From an uncultured Pelagibacteraceae bacterium (GTDB lineage Bacteria > Pseudomonadota > Alphaproteobacteria > Pelagibacterales > Pelagibacteraceae): a DNA stretch of 64,000 bases. A program made the position numbers and the translations under genes. Of the stretch, positions 10,793 to 20,330 are shown piece after piece. Below the pieces are notes generated by a model. It made no database searches. It worked only from the letters and a program-made list of their open reading frames with translations, and was not told where the DNA came from. The stretch's first letter is position 1. Each line of letters starts with the position of its first letter. The stretch spans positions 101,748-165,747 of the forward strand of contig CACKZV010000001.1 of NCBI GenBank assembly GCA_902604795.1, given 5' to 3'.

Positions 10793-11287
10793 TTAGTTAG
10801 TTAGATCTTTTATAAAAAGTTTTAAATCTAAAACAGTTTGATAAAAACTATCAAAAAAAGGAGCTATACCTGGAAATAAATTCAATAAATATGACTTAAA
10901 TGTATCGAGTAAAAATATAAAACCCAACAGAGATATAAGAATTATAAATAAATAAATTAATACAATTTTTATTTTTCCGTCTTTTTCCTCATTTTCTTTT
11001 TCATTTTTTATATCTAATTTTCCATCCTCAGTGTTCTCTTCAGATAATACTTCTCGGTTTGTATCAGTAAAATTCTCATCATTTATTGCTTCATTAGAAG
11101 GAACTTCATTTTTATTAATATTTCCATTTATTTTAACATCTAAATCTTCATCATTTTTAGTTTCTAAAACAGGCGTATAATGCCAAATTTTACTGCAACT
11201 CCCACACTTTAATAATCTACCTTCTTTGGGTATTAGACTGCTATCAATATTAAATTTTTTTTTCCTACACTCACAATTAATGATCAT
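10793..11287 (-). CDS. Zinc-ribbon (MJ0042-type) membrane protein
   Basis: N-terminal CECRKKKFNIDSSLIPKEGRLLKCGSCSKIWHY; single C-terminal TM segment. Confidence 0.75.
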   Translation of the reverse strand: MIINCECRKKKFNIDSSLIPKEGRLLKCGSCSKIWHYTPVLETKNDEDLDVKINGNINKNEVPSNEAINDENFTDTNREVLSEENTEDGKLDIKNEKENEEKDGKIKIVLIYLFIILISLLGFIFLLDTFKSYLLNLFPGIAPFFDSFYQTVLDLKLFIKDLTN

Positions 11288-11381
11288 AAATCTTCTTATA
11301 TAGTATAAATGTTTAAAATTCTTTTTAAAACGTGTTTTTATACTTTGAATTTTTTTTTATCTACTGTATTAGTACTGCAAT

Positions 11382-11458
<77 letters not shown>

Positions 11459-11464
11459 CTAATT

Positions 11465-11746
11465 ATGAAAAAAGCTAAAATTTATAAACCCTCTAAAACT
11501 GCCATGCAATCTGGTCTTAAAAAGTTTGATAAATGGGTTTTAGAATTTATAACAGAAGATCCTGGCAAAAATCCTCTTATGGGATGGGAAAGTTCATATG
11601 ATACTTATTCAGAATTAAACTTAGAATTTAAATCAAAAGATTTAGCCATAGAGTATGCTAAAAAAAACAATATTCTTTTTGAAGTTATTGAACCTCAAAA
11701 AAGAAAGATAACTAAAAAATCGTACGCAGATAATTTTATAAAATAA
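11465..11746 (+). CDS. NDUFS4-like ETC complex I subunit
   Basis: TAMQSGL...KWVLEFITEDPGKNPLMGWESSYDTYSELNLEFKSKDLAIEYAKKN. Confidence 0.9.
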   Translation: MKKAKIYKPSKTAMQSGLKKFDKWVLEFITEDPGKNPLMGWESSYDTYSELNLEFKSKDLAIEYAKKNNILFEVIEPQKRKITKKSYADNFIK

Positions 11747-12747
11747 TGTTTAGATTTTTTACTATAAAAAAATGGCACTTATGGTCCTGGTTGGGATCAT
11801 TAATAATTTTATCATCTCTTTGGATACAAGTAAAAATCGATGTTAAAATAAATGAATGGTTTGGTGAATTCTATGACATGATCCAAAAAGCTCTTGGTGC
11901 ACCCAATGCAATAACAATTGAAGAGTATTGGGCAAGTCTCTTTTCTTTTATTACTCTTGCGGCTATGTATGTTGGAGTTGCTGTTTTAGTGAGTTATTTC
12001 ACATCTCACTATCTGTTTAGATGGAGAACAGCGATGGTTGAATATTATCATAGTGTATATGAGAAGGCCCGTAAAATTGAAGGAGCTTCACAAAGAGTTC
12101 AAGAAGATACAATTAAATTTTCAAGAATAATGGAATCTCTAGGGACTAGTCTAATAGAAGCAATAATGATATTGGTTGAGTTTATGCCAATTTTATTTGG
12201 TTTAAGCATTGGTATACCAATATTCTTTTTTGGAGATTGGGAATATGGTTTAATTGTAGGCGCCTTAATTTGGTCAATTGGTGGAACAATTTTTTTAATA
12301 ATTTTAGGATTAATATTAAGATTGGTTGGTGTTGAATATGATCTTCAAAAAAAAGAAGCAGCTTATAGAAAAATCTTAGTTATAGCTGAAGATGATGGAA
12401 CAGTAAGACCAAAATCAATAGAAGAGTTATTTGATGATGTTAGAAGTATTCATTTTTTAAGTTATATTAGATATCTTTATTTTAATATTGGTAGAATAGC
12501 TTATTTACAAGCAAATGTATTATCTGCTTATGTTTTTCTTGCACCTGCAATTGTTGCAGGAGCAGTTACATTAGGTGTTATGCAGCAAATTATAAGAGCT
12601 TTTGGACGTGTGGAAGGCTCAATGCAGTATATTTTAAAAGCATGGCCTACAATTATAGAACTTGCGAGTGTTTATAAAAGATTAAGAGAATTTGAATATA
12701 AGTTGAATGTTGAGGATGGCGGCAGTGAAAGTGAATATAAAGCTTAA
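11746..12747 (+). CDS. SbmA/BacA-family peptide transporter
   Basis: IQVKIDVKINEWFGEFYDMIQKAL; SHYLFRWRTAMVEYYH; EGASQRVQEDTIKFSRIMESLG. Confidence 0.88.
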   Translation: MFRFFTIKKWHLWSWLGSLIILSSLWIQVKIDVKINEWFGEFYDMIQKALGAPNAITIEEYWASLFSFITLAAMYVGVAVLVSYFTSHYLFRWRTAMVEYYHSVYEKARKIEGASQRVQEDTIKFSRIMESLGTSLIEAIMILVEFMPILFGLSIGIPIFFFGDWEYGLIVGALIWSIGGTIFLIILGLILRLVGVEYDLQKKEAAYRKILVIAEDDGTVRPKSIEELFDDVRSIHFLSYIRYLYFNIGRIAYLQANVLSAYVFLAPAIVAGAVTLGVMQQIIRAFGRVEGSMQYILKAWPTIIELASVYKRLREFEYKLNVEDGGSESEYKA

Positions 12748-12749
12748 TA

Positions 12750-13694
12750 ATGAAATTATCTCAAGAATTATTAAATAATCTTATAGAAATAACCTCTAAA
12801 TCTGCAATTGCTTGTTATCAATATATTGGAAAGAATGAAAAAATATTAGCAGACAAAGCCGCAACAGATGTGATGAGACATCAACTTAATAAATTAAACA
12901 TTAAGGGTGAAGTAGTCATAGGTGAAGGTGAACTTGATGAAGCTCCTATGCTGTATATTGGAGAAAAACTAGGTATGGGTAATGGACCAGAGATAGATAT
13001 TGCGGTAGATCCAGTTGAAGGTACAAATTTTGTTGCAAAAAATCTACCTGGTGCAATGTCAGTTTTAGCCGTTTCAGAAAAAGGGAACCTTATCAATGCA
13101 CCTGAAACTTATATGAATAAAATTGCTACAGGCAGTCATATTCCAAAAGGTGCAATAGATATTGATTTTACTGTTGAAAAAAATATTAATATTTACTCTG
13201 AGATAACTAAAAAAAAAAATTCTGAAATTACTGTATGTATTCTTAATAGGCCAAGACATAATAAGATTATAACTGAATTAAAAAGATTAAACGTTAATAT
13301 AAAATTAATAACCGATGGAGATGTTTCAGGAGCTTTACTTGTATCGGATAAAAAATTTAATGTAGATATTTTTATGGGTATCGGAGGAGGTCCTGAAGGA
13401 GTGATAGCAGCTACTGCTTTAGAATCTTTAAAATGTAACTTTCAAGGTAGATTTATATTTGAAACAGAGTATGAAAAAAAAAGAGCAGCAGAAATGGGTA
13501 TTAAAGATTTAAATAAAAAATATGAAATATATGAAATAGTGAAGGGTGACAGCATTTTCTGTGCTACAGGCATAACACCCGGTGATTTAATGAATGGTGT
13601 AGTTAAACAAGATGGTAATTACATAACTGAGACAATTATTACATATAATAAATCAGATTTAGAACTTGTAAAAAAAGTGACTTCACTTACTTGA
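12750..13694 (+). CDS. glpX: Class II fructose-1,6-bisphosphatase
   Basis: VVIGEGELDEAPMLYIGEKLG; DIAVDPVEGTN; GGGPEGVIAATAL. Confidence 0.96.
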   Translation: MKLSQELLNNLIEITSKSAIACYQYIGKNEKILADKAATDVMRHQLNKLNIKGEVVIGEGELDEAPMLYIGEKLGMGNGPEIDIAVDPVEGTNFVAKNLPGAMSVLAVSEKGNLINAPETYMNKIATGSHIPKGAIDIDFTVEKNINIYSEITKKKNSEITVCILNRPRHNKIITELKRLNVNIKLITDGDVSGALLVSDKKFNVDIFMGIGGGPEGVIAATALESLKCNFQGRFIFETEYEKKRAAEMGIKDLNKKYEIYEIVKGDSIFCATGITPGDLMNGVVKQDGNYITETIITYNKSDLELVKKVTSLT

Positions 13695-13729
13695 TTAATA
13701 GAAAAAATTACAATAAAAGATCCATCATT

Positions 13730-13804
13730 GGTCCCTTCGTCTATCGGTTAGGACACATGGTTTTCATCCATGAAAGAGGGGTTCGATTCCCCTAGGGACC
13801 GCCA
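13730..13804 (+). tRNA. tRNA-Glu(TTC), CCA encoded
   Basis: ggtcccttcgtctatcggttaggacacatggttttcatccatgaaagaggggttcgattcccctagggaccgcca. Confidence 0.96.
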
Positions 13805-13811
13805 TTTATTA

Positions 13812-14258
13812 TTATCTTTTAGTTGATGCGTTAATTTTCTCTCTTAAAGTTGTAAGAATATCATAAAGTACATTATCCTGATCATATTTTTTGTTAGTTA
13901 TTTTTTCAGCTTTCTTAATGTCATTCATGTTATTTAGATCAAGTAAATCCTTTTTAACAACCAAACCCATAGTATTAAACTCTAAAATTATAACGTTATT
14001 ACTTAATATTTTTTTTTTACCAAGTTTAAAAATTGATTGATTAGATTTTTTTCTTTCAATATAAATCCAATTTCCATTAAAAGTACTTATAGATGAAGGT
14101 GGTCCAATTAATTTCCTTACATCATTTTTATTTGTTTTATTTAATATGATTTTTTCGTATTTAGCATCAATGAATCTTGAACCGTGTGCATTAGTAACTT
14201 TATTAAATGAACAATTAAGTGTAAACAAAAATATAATTGATAATAATATATATTTCAT
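13812..14258 (-). CDS. bamE: BamE/SmpA-like outer membrane assembly lipoprotein
   Basis: Signal sequence/Cys LNCSF; KNDVRKLIGPPSSISTFNGNWIYIERKK. Confidence 0.8.
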   Translation of the reverse strand: MKYILLSIIFLFTLNCSFNKVTNAHGSRFIDAKYEKIILNKTNKNDVRKLIGPPSSISTFNGNWIYIERKKSNQSIFKLGKKKILSNNVIILEFNTMGLVVKKDLLDLNNMNDIKKAEKITNKKYDQDNVLYDILTTLREKINASTKR

Positions 14259-14732
14259 ATGAAAAACGAATACCTAAATATTTACAATAATTTAATAAAA
14301 TTAACTAGGAATAAAAACCTTTATTTTAATCTTAAAAATGATGATACGTTTTCTGATCGATTAATTATCCTTCTTCTCCATTTTGGTTTTTTTTTAAAAT
14401 TTTACAAGGTAGAACTATCTAAAAATAATGCGCAAGATTTGTTTGATTTTTTTATTAAACAAATAGAACTATCTATTAGAGAAATTGGATATGGAGATGT
14501 TTCTGTAAATAAAAAAATGAAAGACTATGTAAATCTATTTTTCTCTATATTAGATAAAATTGAAAAGTGGGATATTTATAATTTTAATGAAAAAAAGGAA
14601 ACAATTTCAAATTTAATGAATATTAAGGAAGATAATGATTTTTTTATTAATTATTTTGATAATTTCACTGTTTTTTTATCAAAAAACTCTTTTAAAATCT
14701 TTACAAAAGATATATTAGAACCTAAATTTTAA
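14259..14732 (+). CDS. Ubiquinol-cytochrome c chaperone family protein
   Basis: [17 protein letters not shown]...[31 protein letters not shown]; between bamE and rpmF. Confidence 0.8.
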   Translation: MKNEYLNIYNNLIKLTRNKNLYFNLKNDDTFSDRLIILLLHFGFFLKFYKVELSKNNAQDLFDFFIKQIELSIREIGYGDVSVNKKMKDYVNLFFSILDKIEKWDIYNFNEKKETISNLMNIKEDNDFFINYFDNFTVFLSKNSFKIFTKDILEPKF

Positions 14733-14734
14733 TT

Positions 14735-14914
14735 ATGGCTGTACCAAAACGCAAAACAACTAAATCAAGAGCTGGAAAAAGACGTTCTCATCTGAAAGTT
14801 TCTTCTAAAAATATTATTGAAGATAAGAAATCAGGTGAATATCGTTTATCGCATCATTTAGATTTAAAAACTGGCTTCTACAAAGGTAGACAAGTTCTAG
14901 ATCCTAAAGAATAG
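14735..14914 (+). CDS. rpmF: 50S ribosomal protein L32 (59 aa; absent from the supplied ORF track)
   Basis: Translation [59 protein letters not shown]; directly upstream of plsX. Confidence 0.95.
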   Translation: MAVPKRKTTKSRAGKRRSHLKVSSKNIIEDKKSGEYRLSHHLDLKTGFYKGRQVLDPKE

Positions 14915-14919
14915 TTTTT

Positions 14920-15927
14920 ATGACTAACCAAATAATTATTGCCATCGATGCAATGGGTGGTGACAATTCACCTAATAAGGTGATTGAAGGTATCAGTATA
15001 CATTCGAAATCCTCAGAAGATATAATTTATAAAATATTTGGAAACGAAAAATTGATATCTCCTTTAATTAAAAAATATAATTTATCAAATGATAAGATAA
15101 AAATATTTCATACAGATAATATTGTAGAGAATGAGGACACAGCTTTGTCGGCAGCCAAAAAAGGTAAAGATACAAGTTTATGGCTTGCAGTTGAATCGCT
15201 TAAACACGATGCTGCAGATGCTATAGTTTCAGCGGGAAATACTGGTGCACTTTTCCTAATATCAAAACTAAATTTAAAAATGATTGAAAATATTGATAAG
15301 CCCGCTCTATCTGCATTGTGGCCAAGTAAAAAGGGGATGAATGTTGTTTTAGACCTAGGTGCAAATATTGATTGTAATTCTAAGAATTTAATTGATTTTT
15401 CCATAATGGGGTCTGCATTACTTAAAGCATTATATGAAGATGTTAAGGCAAACGTAGCATTGTTAAATATCGGATCTGAAGAGTTAAAAGGTAATGCAAT
15501 GATAAAAGATACATATCAATTATTAATAGAAAACAAAAATCCTTTGTTTGATTTTAATGGTTACATAGAAGGTAATCATATAATGGATGGTGATGTTAAT
15601 GTAATCGTTGCTGATGGATTTACTGGAAATATAGCTCTTAAAACTGCTGAAGGTACATCAAATTTTATAATAAGCGAACTTAAAAATGCTTTATCATCCT
15701 CAATAATTGGTAAATTTTCATCACTATTAAATTTCAATAATTTAAAAAAATTTAAAAATAAATTAGATCCAAGACTTTATAATGGCGCTATATTACTAGG
15801 ATTAGATAAGCCAGTGATTAAAAGTCATGGATCTACGGATGCTGTAGGTTTCGCAAATTCATTAAAAGTTTGTGAAAAAACTATAAGGGGTAAATTAATT
15901 GATCAAATTAAAAATAATATTAATTAA
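14920..15927 (+). CDS. plsX: Phosphate acyltransferase PlsX
   Basis: IAIDAMGGDNSPNKVIEG; VSAGNTGAL. Confidence 0.97.
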   Translation: MTNQIIIAIDAMGGDNSPNKVIEGISIHSKSSEDIIYKIFGNEKLISPLIKKYNLSNDKIKIFHTDNIVENEDTALSAAKKGKDTSLWLAVESLKHDAADAIVSAGNTGALFLISKLNLKMIENIDKPALSALWPSKKGMNVVLDLGANIDCNSKNLIDFSIMGSALLKALYEDVKANVALLNIGSEELKGNAMIKDTYQLLIENKNPLFDFNGYIEGNHIMDGDVNVIVADGFTGNIALKTAEGTSNFIISELKNALSSSIIGKFSSLLNFNNLKKFKNKLDPRLYNGAILLGLDKPVIKSHGSTDAVGFANSLKVCEKTIRGKLIDQIKNNIN

Positions 15928-16221
15928 ATGAGAACAAACTTAACAAAAAAAGAAATTATTAATTCTATATATATGCAGATTGGATTTTCAAAAAAAATTA
16001 GTGAAACTTTATTAGAAGATATATTTGAGATTTTGATTAAAAATATTTTAATATATAAAAAAGTTAAAATCTCACGATTTGGAACATTTTTTTTACGAAA
16101 GAAAAAACAACGAATAGGCAGGAATCCCAAAACTAAAGAAAAAAAAATTATTGCAGAAAGAAATGTAATTTTATTCAGAGCTTCAAAGGAATTTAAAGAA
16201 TTTATTAATAAAAATGAATAA
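15928..16221 (+). CDS. ihfA: IHF/HU family DNA-binding protein (IHF alpha-like)
   Basis: LTKKEIINSIYMQIGFSKKISETLLEDIFEIL...SRFGTFFLRKKKQRIGRNPKTKEKKII. Confidence 0.9.
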   Translation: MRTNLTKKEIINSIYMQIGFSKKISETLLEDIFEILIKNILIYKKVKISRFGTFFLRKKKQRIGRNPKTKEKKIIAERNVILFRASKEFKEFINKNE

Positions 16222-16585
16222 CTTAAAAGAACATAGTAAATACAAAACTATTGGTGAAGTTGCAAAAATTTTAGATTTAGTTAATAAAAAAAATGGTAAA
16301 CTATCAACACACACAATTCGTTTTTGGGAAAAAAAATTTCAACAAATTAAACCAAGACTTTTTAACGGAAACAGAAGATACTATGACGAAAATTCAATAA
16401 ATATTCTTAGAAAAATTAAATTCTTACTTAAAGATAAAGGTATGACGTTAAATGGTGTGAAAAAGGCTCTAAATTCTAATAATTCAGATATTGACGTATT
16501 ACACAATAACTCTATAAACAGAAAAAATATTATTAAATCCAAGTTAAAAAAAATAAAAAAATTAATTATAGATATAAAAAATTAA
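16214..16585 (+). CDS. MerR family transcriptional regulator
   Basis: TIGEVAKILD...THTIRFWEKKFQQIKPRLFNGNRRYYDENSINILRKIKFLLKDKGMTLNGVKKAL. Confidence 0.92.
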   Translation: MNNLKEHSKYKTIGEVAKILDLVNKKNGKLSTHTIRFWEKKFQQIKPRLFNGNRRYYDENSINILRKIKFLLKDKGMTLNGVKKALNSNNSDIDVLHNNSINRKNIIKSKLKKIKKLIIDIKN

Positions 16586-16777
16586 ATGGCAAAAAAAACT
16601 CATGTAAAAGTTAGGTTAGTTCCGGAGCAAAAACCGGATAGTCCTTTTTTTTACTATGTTAAAAAACCAGCTGGTGGTGAAAAAGCTAAAGTAAAATTAA
16701 AAGCAAAAAAATATAATCCTGCTACAAGAAAACATGAAATTTTTATAGAAAAAAAACTTCCACCTCATAGCAAGTAG
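16586..16777 (+). CDS. rpmG: 50S ribosomal protein L33
   Basis: MAKKTHVKVRLVP...FFYYVKKPA...KLKAKKYNPATRKHEIFIEKKL. Confidence 0.93.
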   Translation: MAKKTHVKVRLVPEQKPDSPFFYYVKKPAGGEKAKVKLKAKKYNPATRKHEIFIEKKLPPHSK

Positions 16778-16778
16778 T

Positions 16779-17072
16779 CTATTTTTTTTTATTAAAATTT
16801 CTACGTTCAAAATCAATATAAGCATAAATCATATTTTTCCAAATTTTATTAGTAATTTTAGGATCAATATTGTTTTTGATTGATTTATTTTTAATATTTT
16901 TAAGAATTATTTTAATTCTCTTCTGATCAACTATTTGGTTTTTTCTTTCTTTAAGTGCAAGAACCTTTTTGACAAGTTTAGTTCTTATTTTAATTATTTC
17001 TATTAACGAATCGTCTAGTTTATCCAATTGTTTTCTTATTTTACTGAGTTTTTCTTTTTTTAATGGCGACAT
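16779..17072 (-). CDS. Chorismate mutase (AroQ type)
   Basis: IRKQLDKLDDSLIEIIKIRTKLVKKVLALKERKNQIVDQKRIK...IWKNMIYAYIDFE. Confidence 0.88.
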   Translation of the reverse strand: MSPLKKEKLSKIRKQLDKLDDSLIEIIKIRTKLVKKVLALKERKNQIVDQKRIKIILKNIKNKSIKNNIDPKITNKIWKNMIYAYIDFERRNFNKKK

Positions 17073-17115
17073 TTATATATTTGGATAATTTAAAAATTAT
17101 TATATTTATCCATCC

Positions 17116-18147
17116 ATGTATAGTGAAAATCTAAAGGTCAATAATCAAATATCAATATGGCTTATCAGTATGTTTTGGATTATTTCTGCTATGATTGTTG
17201 TTGGTGGTTTAACAAGATTAACTGATTCTGGTTTATCAATCACTCAATGGCAATTATTCTCTGGTTTCTTCCCACCACATAATAATTCTCAATGGATTAT
17301 GTATTTTGATTTATATAAAGAGATACCCGAATTCAAATTACAAAATTACGATATGACTATGCAAGAATTTAAAGTTATTTTTTGGTGGGAATGGGCTCAT
17401 AGATTTATGGGAAGGTTAATAGGTTTAGCTTTTCTAATTCCACTAATATATTTTACATTTAAAATTAAATTTAAAAAATTATTGAACTTTTATTTCATCT
17501 TTACTTTAATATGTTTTCAAGGATTTATAGGTTGGTATATGGTAAGTAGCGGTTTAATTGATAGAGTTGATGTTAGTCATTTTAGATTATCTATACATTT
17601 ATTAGTAGCATTTCTTATTTTATCTTTAATTTTTTGGAGTTATTTAAAAATAAAAGTAAAAAACAACTTTCAAAATACAATAAATATAATATTCCCACTG
17701 AGTTTTCTTTTATTAGTCTTTTTACAAATTTCTATTGGTGCTTTAGTTTCGGGAATGGATGCGGGTAAAATTTATAATTCTTGGCCGTTAATGGGTAACT
17801 CAATTTTTCCAAATGATAATAATCTTGCAAACTTGTTTAAATTAAGCGCTTTTAGTGATCCTTCTTTGGTACAATTTATTCATAGAAAGTTAGCTTATTT
17901 AATAGGATTATTTTATCTGTATTTATTATTTTATATTTATATTAATAAAAAGACTGATTTATATAAATCCGTAAATATTTTAGGATTTTTTATAATTCTA
18001 CAGATTGTCTTAGGAATTTTTACTTTATTATATGGTGCACAGATATTCATTGCATCTATGCACCAAATAAGTTCTATTTTTTTAGTAGCTTCTTGTATCT
18101 ACTTTTTATTCATAAATACGAGATCTAACTTACAGCTTTCAAGCTAG
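17116..18147 (+). CDS. ctaA: Heme A synthase COX15/CtaA
   Basis: IVVGGLTRLTDSGLSITQWQLFSGFFPP; WWEWAHRFMGRLIGL; FIHRKLAYLIGL. Confidence 0.95.
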   Translation: MYSENLKVNNQISIWLISMFWIISAMIVVGGLTRLTDSGLSITQWQLFSGFFPPHNNSQWIMYFDLYKEIPEFKLQNYDMTMQEFKVIFWWEWAHRFMGRLIGLAFLIPLIYFTFKIKFKKLLNFYFIFTLICFQGFIGWYMVSSGLIDRVDVSHFRLSIHLLVAFLILSLIFWSYLKIKVKNNFQNTINIIFPLSFLLLVFLQISIGALVSGMDAGKIYNSWPLMGNSIFPNDNNLANLFKLSAFSDPSLVQFIHRKLAYLIGLFYLYLLFYIYINKKTDLYKSVNILGFFIILQIVLGIFTLLYGAQIFIASMHQISSIFLVASCIYFLFINTRSNLQLSS

Positions 18148-19450
18148 GTTTTCCTGAAGCTCCTAAAGCTTGATCTAGATCAGCTATAATATCATCCGGG
18201 TGTTCAATACCAATGGACAATCTTACATACCCTGGTGTTACACCTGCAGCTAGTAGTTCTTCCTCAGTTAATTGGCTGTGTGTAGTAGTTGCTGGATGTA
18301 TAGCTAAACTTCTTGCATCTCCTATATTTGCAACATGGTAAAACATTTTAAGAGACTCTATAAACTTTTTACCAGCCTGAACACCGCCTTTAACCTCAAT
18401 ACCAACTAGTGCTCCATTTCCACCTTTCATATATTTTTTAGATCTTTCACCAATCTCACCTTTATGAAGAGTAGGATAGATAACTCTTTCAACATTTTTA
18501 TGTTTTTGTAAAAAAGCAACAGCTTTTTCAGCATTTGAGCAATGTTGTTTCATTCTTAATGGAACAGTTTCTAGACCTTGAATTATACCCCAAGCGTTAT
18601 CGGGTGCTAAGGGTGCTCCTAAATCTCTTAACAAACACACTCTGGCTCTTACTGCGAATGAAACATTTGCGCCTGTTAATTGAGGTACAACCTCACCCCA
18701 TTTTGCACCACCATAACTTGCATCTGGCTCATTAAATAATGGTTGTCTTTTAGGATCTTTTGTCCAATCAAAATTACCACCATCAACAAGAGCTCCACCA
18801 ATTACAGTTCCGTGTCCTCCAATGAATTTTGTAAGTGAGTGAACTACAACCGCTGCGCCATGCTCTAAAGGCTTGCAAATAACGGGAGCTGCTGTGTTGT
18901 CCATAATAAGTGGAATATTATGTTTTCTTCCAATATCCGAAACTTCTTTTATTGGAAATACTCTCAAATATGGATTTGGTAAAGTTTCTGCATAAAAACA
19001 CCTTGTCTTATCGTCTATTAATTTTTCAAAATTACTTGGATCTGATGGATCTGCGTATCTACATTCGATACCTAATTTTTTAAGTGTGTGAGTGAATAGG
19101 TTAACTGTTCCACCATATAAATCAGTTGAACTAATAAAATTATCACCTGATTGACACACATTCATTATAGCAAATGTTGATGCTGCTTGTCCTGAACCAA
19201 CGGTTACAGCTGCAAGCCCACCCTCAAGAGCTGCAACTCTTTTTTCAAGTACATCATTTGTTGGATTCATTATTCTTGTGTATATGTTTCCAAATTCTTT
19301 TAGTGCAAATAAATTTGCAGCATGATCAGTATCATTAAATTGATATGATGTTGTTCTATATAGCGGTACTGCTACTGCTGTTGTAGCTGGATCGCTTCTG
19401 TAATCTCCGCCATGTAATGCAATTGTTTCTGGATGTTTATTTTTGGTCAT
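18125..19450 (-). CDS. O-acetylhomoserine sulfhydrylase-type PLP enzyme (copy 1)
   Basis: ETIALHGGDYRSDPATTAVAVPLYRTTSYQFNDTDHAANLFAL; VVHSLTKFIGGHGTVIGG PLP-Lys motif. Confidence 0.93.
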   Translation of the reverse strand: MTKNKHPETIALHGGDYRSDPATTAVAVPLYRTTSYQFNDTDHAANLFALKEFGNIYTRIMNPTNDVLEKRVAALEGGLAAVTVGSGQAASTFAIMNVCQSGDNFISSTDLYGGTVNLFTHTLKKLGIECRYADPSDPSNFEKLIDDKTRCFYAETLPNPYLRVFPIKEVSDIGRKHNIPLIMDNTAAPVICKPLEHGAAVVVHSLTKFIGGHGTVIGGALVDGGNFDWTKDPKRQPLFNEPDASYGGAKWGEVVPQLTGANVSFAVRARVCLLRDLGAPLAPDNAWGIIQGLETVPLRMKQHCSNAEKAVAFLQKHKNVERVIYPTLHKGEIGERSKKYMKGGNGALVGIEVKGGVQAGKKFIESLKMFYHVANIGDARSLAIHPATTTHSQLTEEELLAAGVTPGYVRLSIGIEHPDDIIADLDQALGASGKPSLKAVS

Positions 19451-19511
19451 ATTTTCCCTTCTGTTTAAAAATGTATTAAACTAAAATGAAAAAATACAAT
19501 CAAGCTTAAAT

Positions 19512-20330
19512 TTAACTTGATAATGGAGGATAATTTGTGGTTATAAATTTTTTAAGTACAGTTAATACTCTATCAGCTTCCTCTAATAACATCATGTGAC
19601 CACAGTTATCAATTATATCAACTTGACTACCATCTATTAATGAAGCTAATTTTTTTCCCTCTTTAACTGGGCACATTTTATCGTCAGTTGCTAAAATCGA
19701 TAGGGTAGGACATTTTATTTTTTTAGCTGCTTCAAATCCATTTTTATAATTATCACAAGCTCTAAAATCTACACCTAATGTATTCTGTATTGTTCTAGAT
19801 TTTGCAAGCATTGTTCCTGTGTTGATATGATAAAGGCCAGGTACTGGATGACCACCAAAATGACCTGCTGGACCATGAGCCCAATCCATCATTAAATCTA
19901 CTGCTTTTGGATCATTATTTTCTGCTAGTGAAAGCAGTTCTGGGTTCATTGGTATTGCGCCAGCTCCACCCATTAAACTAAGAGTTTTAATTTTATCTGG
20001 ATACCTTGATGTGCACTCTACTGTAACTAAACAACCTTGAGAATGACCTACTAAAGAAGCTTCTTTATGACCAACTGCATCAATTACATCATTCACCCAG
20101 TCTGCCATTTGCTCAATTGATTTAAGACTGTCTCCGCTTGACAAACCATGTCCTGGAAGATCTATTGCTAGAGCATTATATCCATGGAAAGCAAAGTATC
20201 TTGTTTGCAGTACCCAAGTCATATGGGTTAGTCCACTTCCATGAACGAAAATAATTAAAGGTTTTTTTTTATCAAACGGTCTTCCACCAGTTGACGCAAA
20301 AACTTCATGATTATTTACTTTAAACTTCAT
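19512..20330 (-). CDS. Alpha/beta hydrolase
   Basis: IFVHGSGLTHMTW; LVGHSQGCLVTVE nucleophile elbow; DNCGHMMLLEEADRV catalytic His. Confidence 0.9.
   Translation of the reverse strand: MKFKVNNHEVFASTGGRPFDKKKPLIIFVHGSGLTHMTWVLQTRYFAFHGYNALAIDLPGHGLSSGDSLKSIEQMADWVNDVIDAVGHKEASLVGHSQGCLVTVECTSRYPDKIKTLSLMGGAGAIPMNPELLSLAENNDPKAVDLMMDWAHGPAGHFGGHPVPGLYHINTGTMLAKSRTIQNTLGVDFRACDNYKNGFEAAKKIKCPTLSILATDDKMCPVKEGKKLASLIDGSQVDIIDNCGHMMLLEEADRVLTVLKKFITTNYPPLSS

Noticed and set aside
18125-18147. Convergent tail overlap of ctaA and MetY copy 1
   Set aside because: A 23-nt tail-to-tail overlap is normal in streamlined genomes; both C-termini look natural.
19500-19520. Palindrome tcaagcttaaatttaacttga between the alpha/beta hydrolase and MetY copy 1, followed by T-rich sequence on the minus strand
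   Set aside because: Weak, almost loopless AT-rich dyad overlapping the stop codon of the hydrolase; could be a poor terminator but is expected by chance at this base composition.
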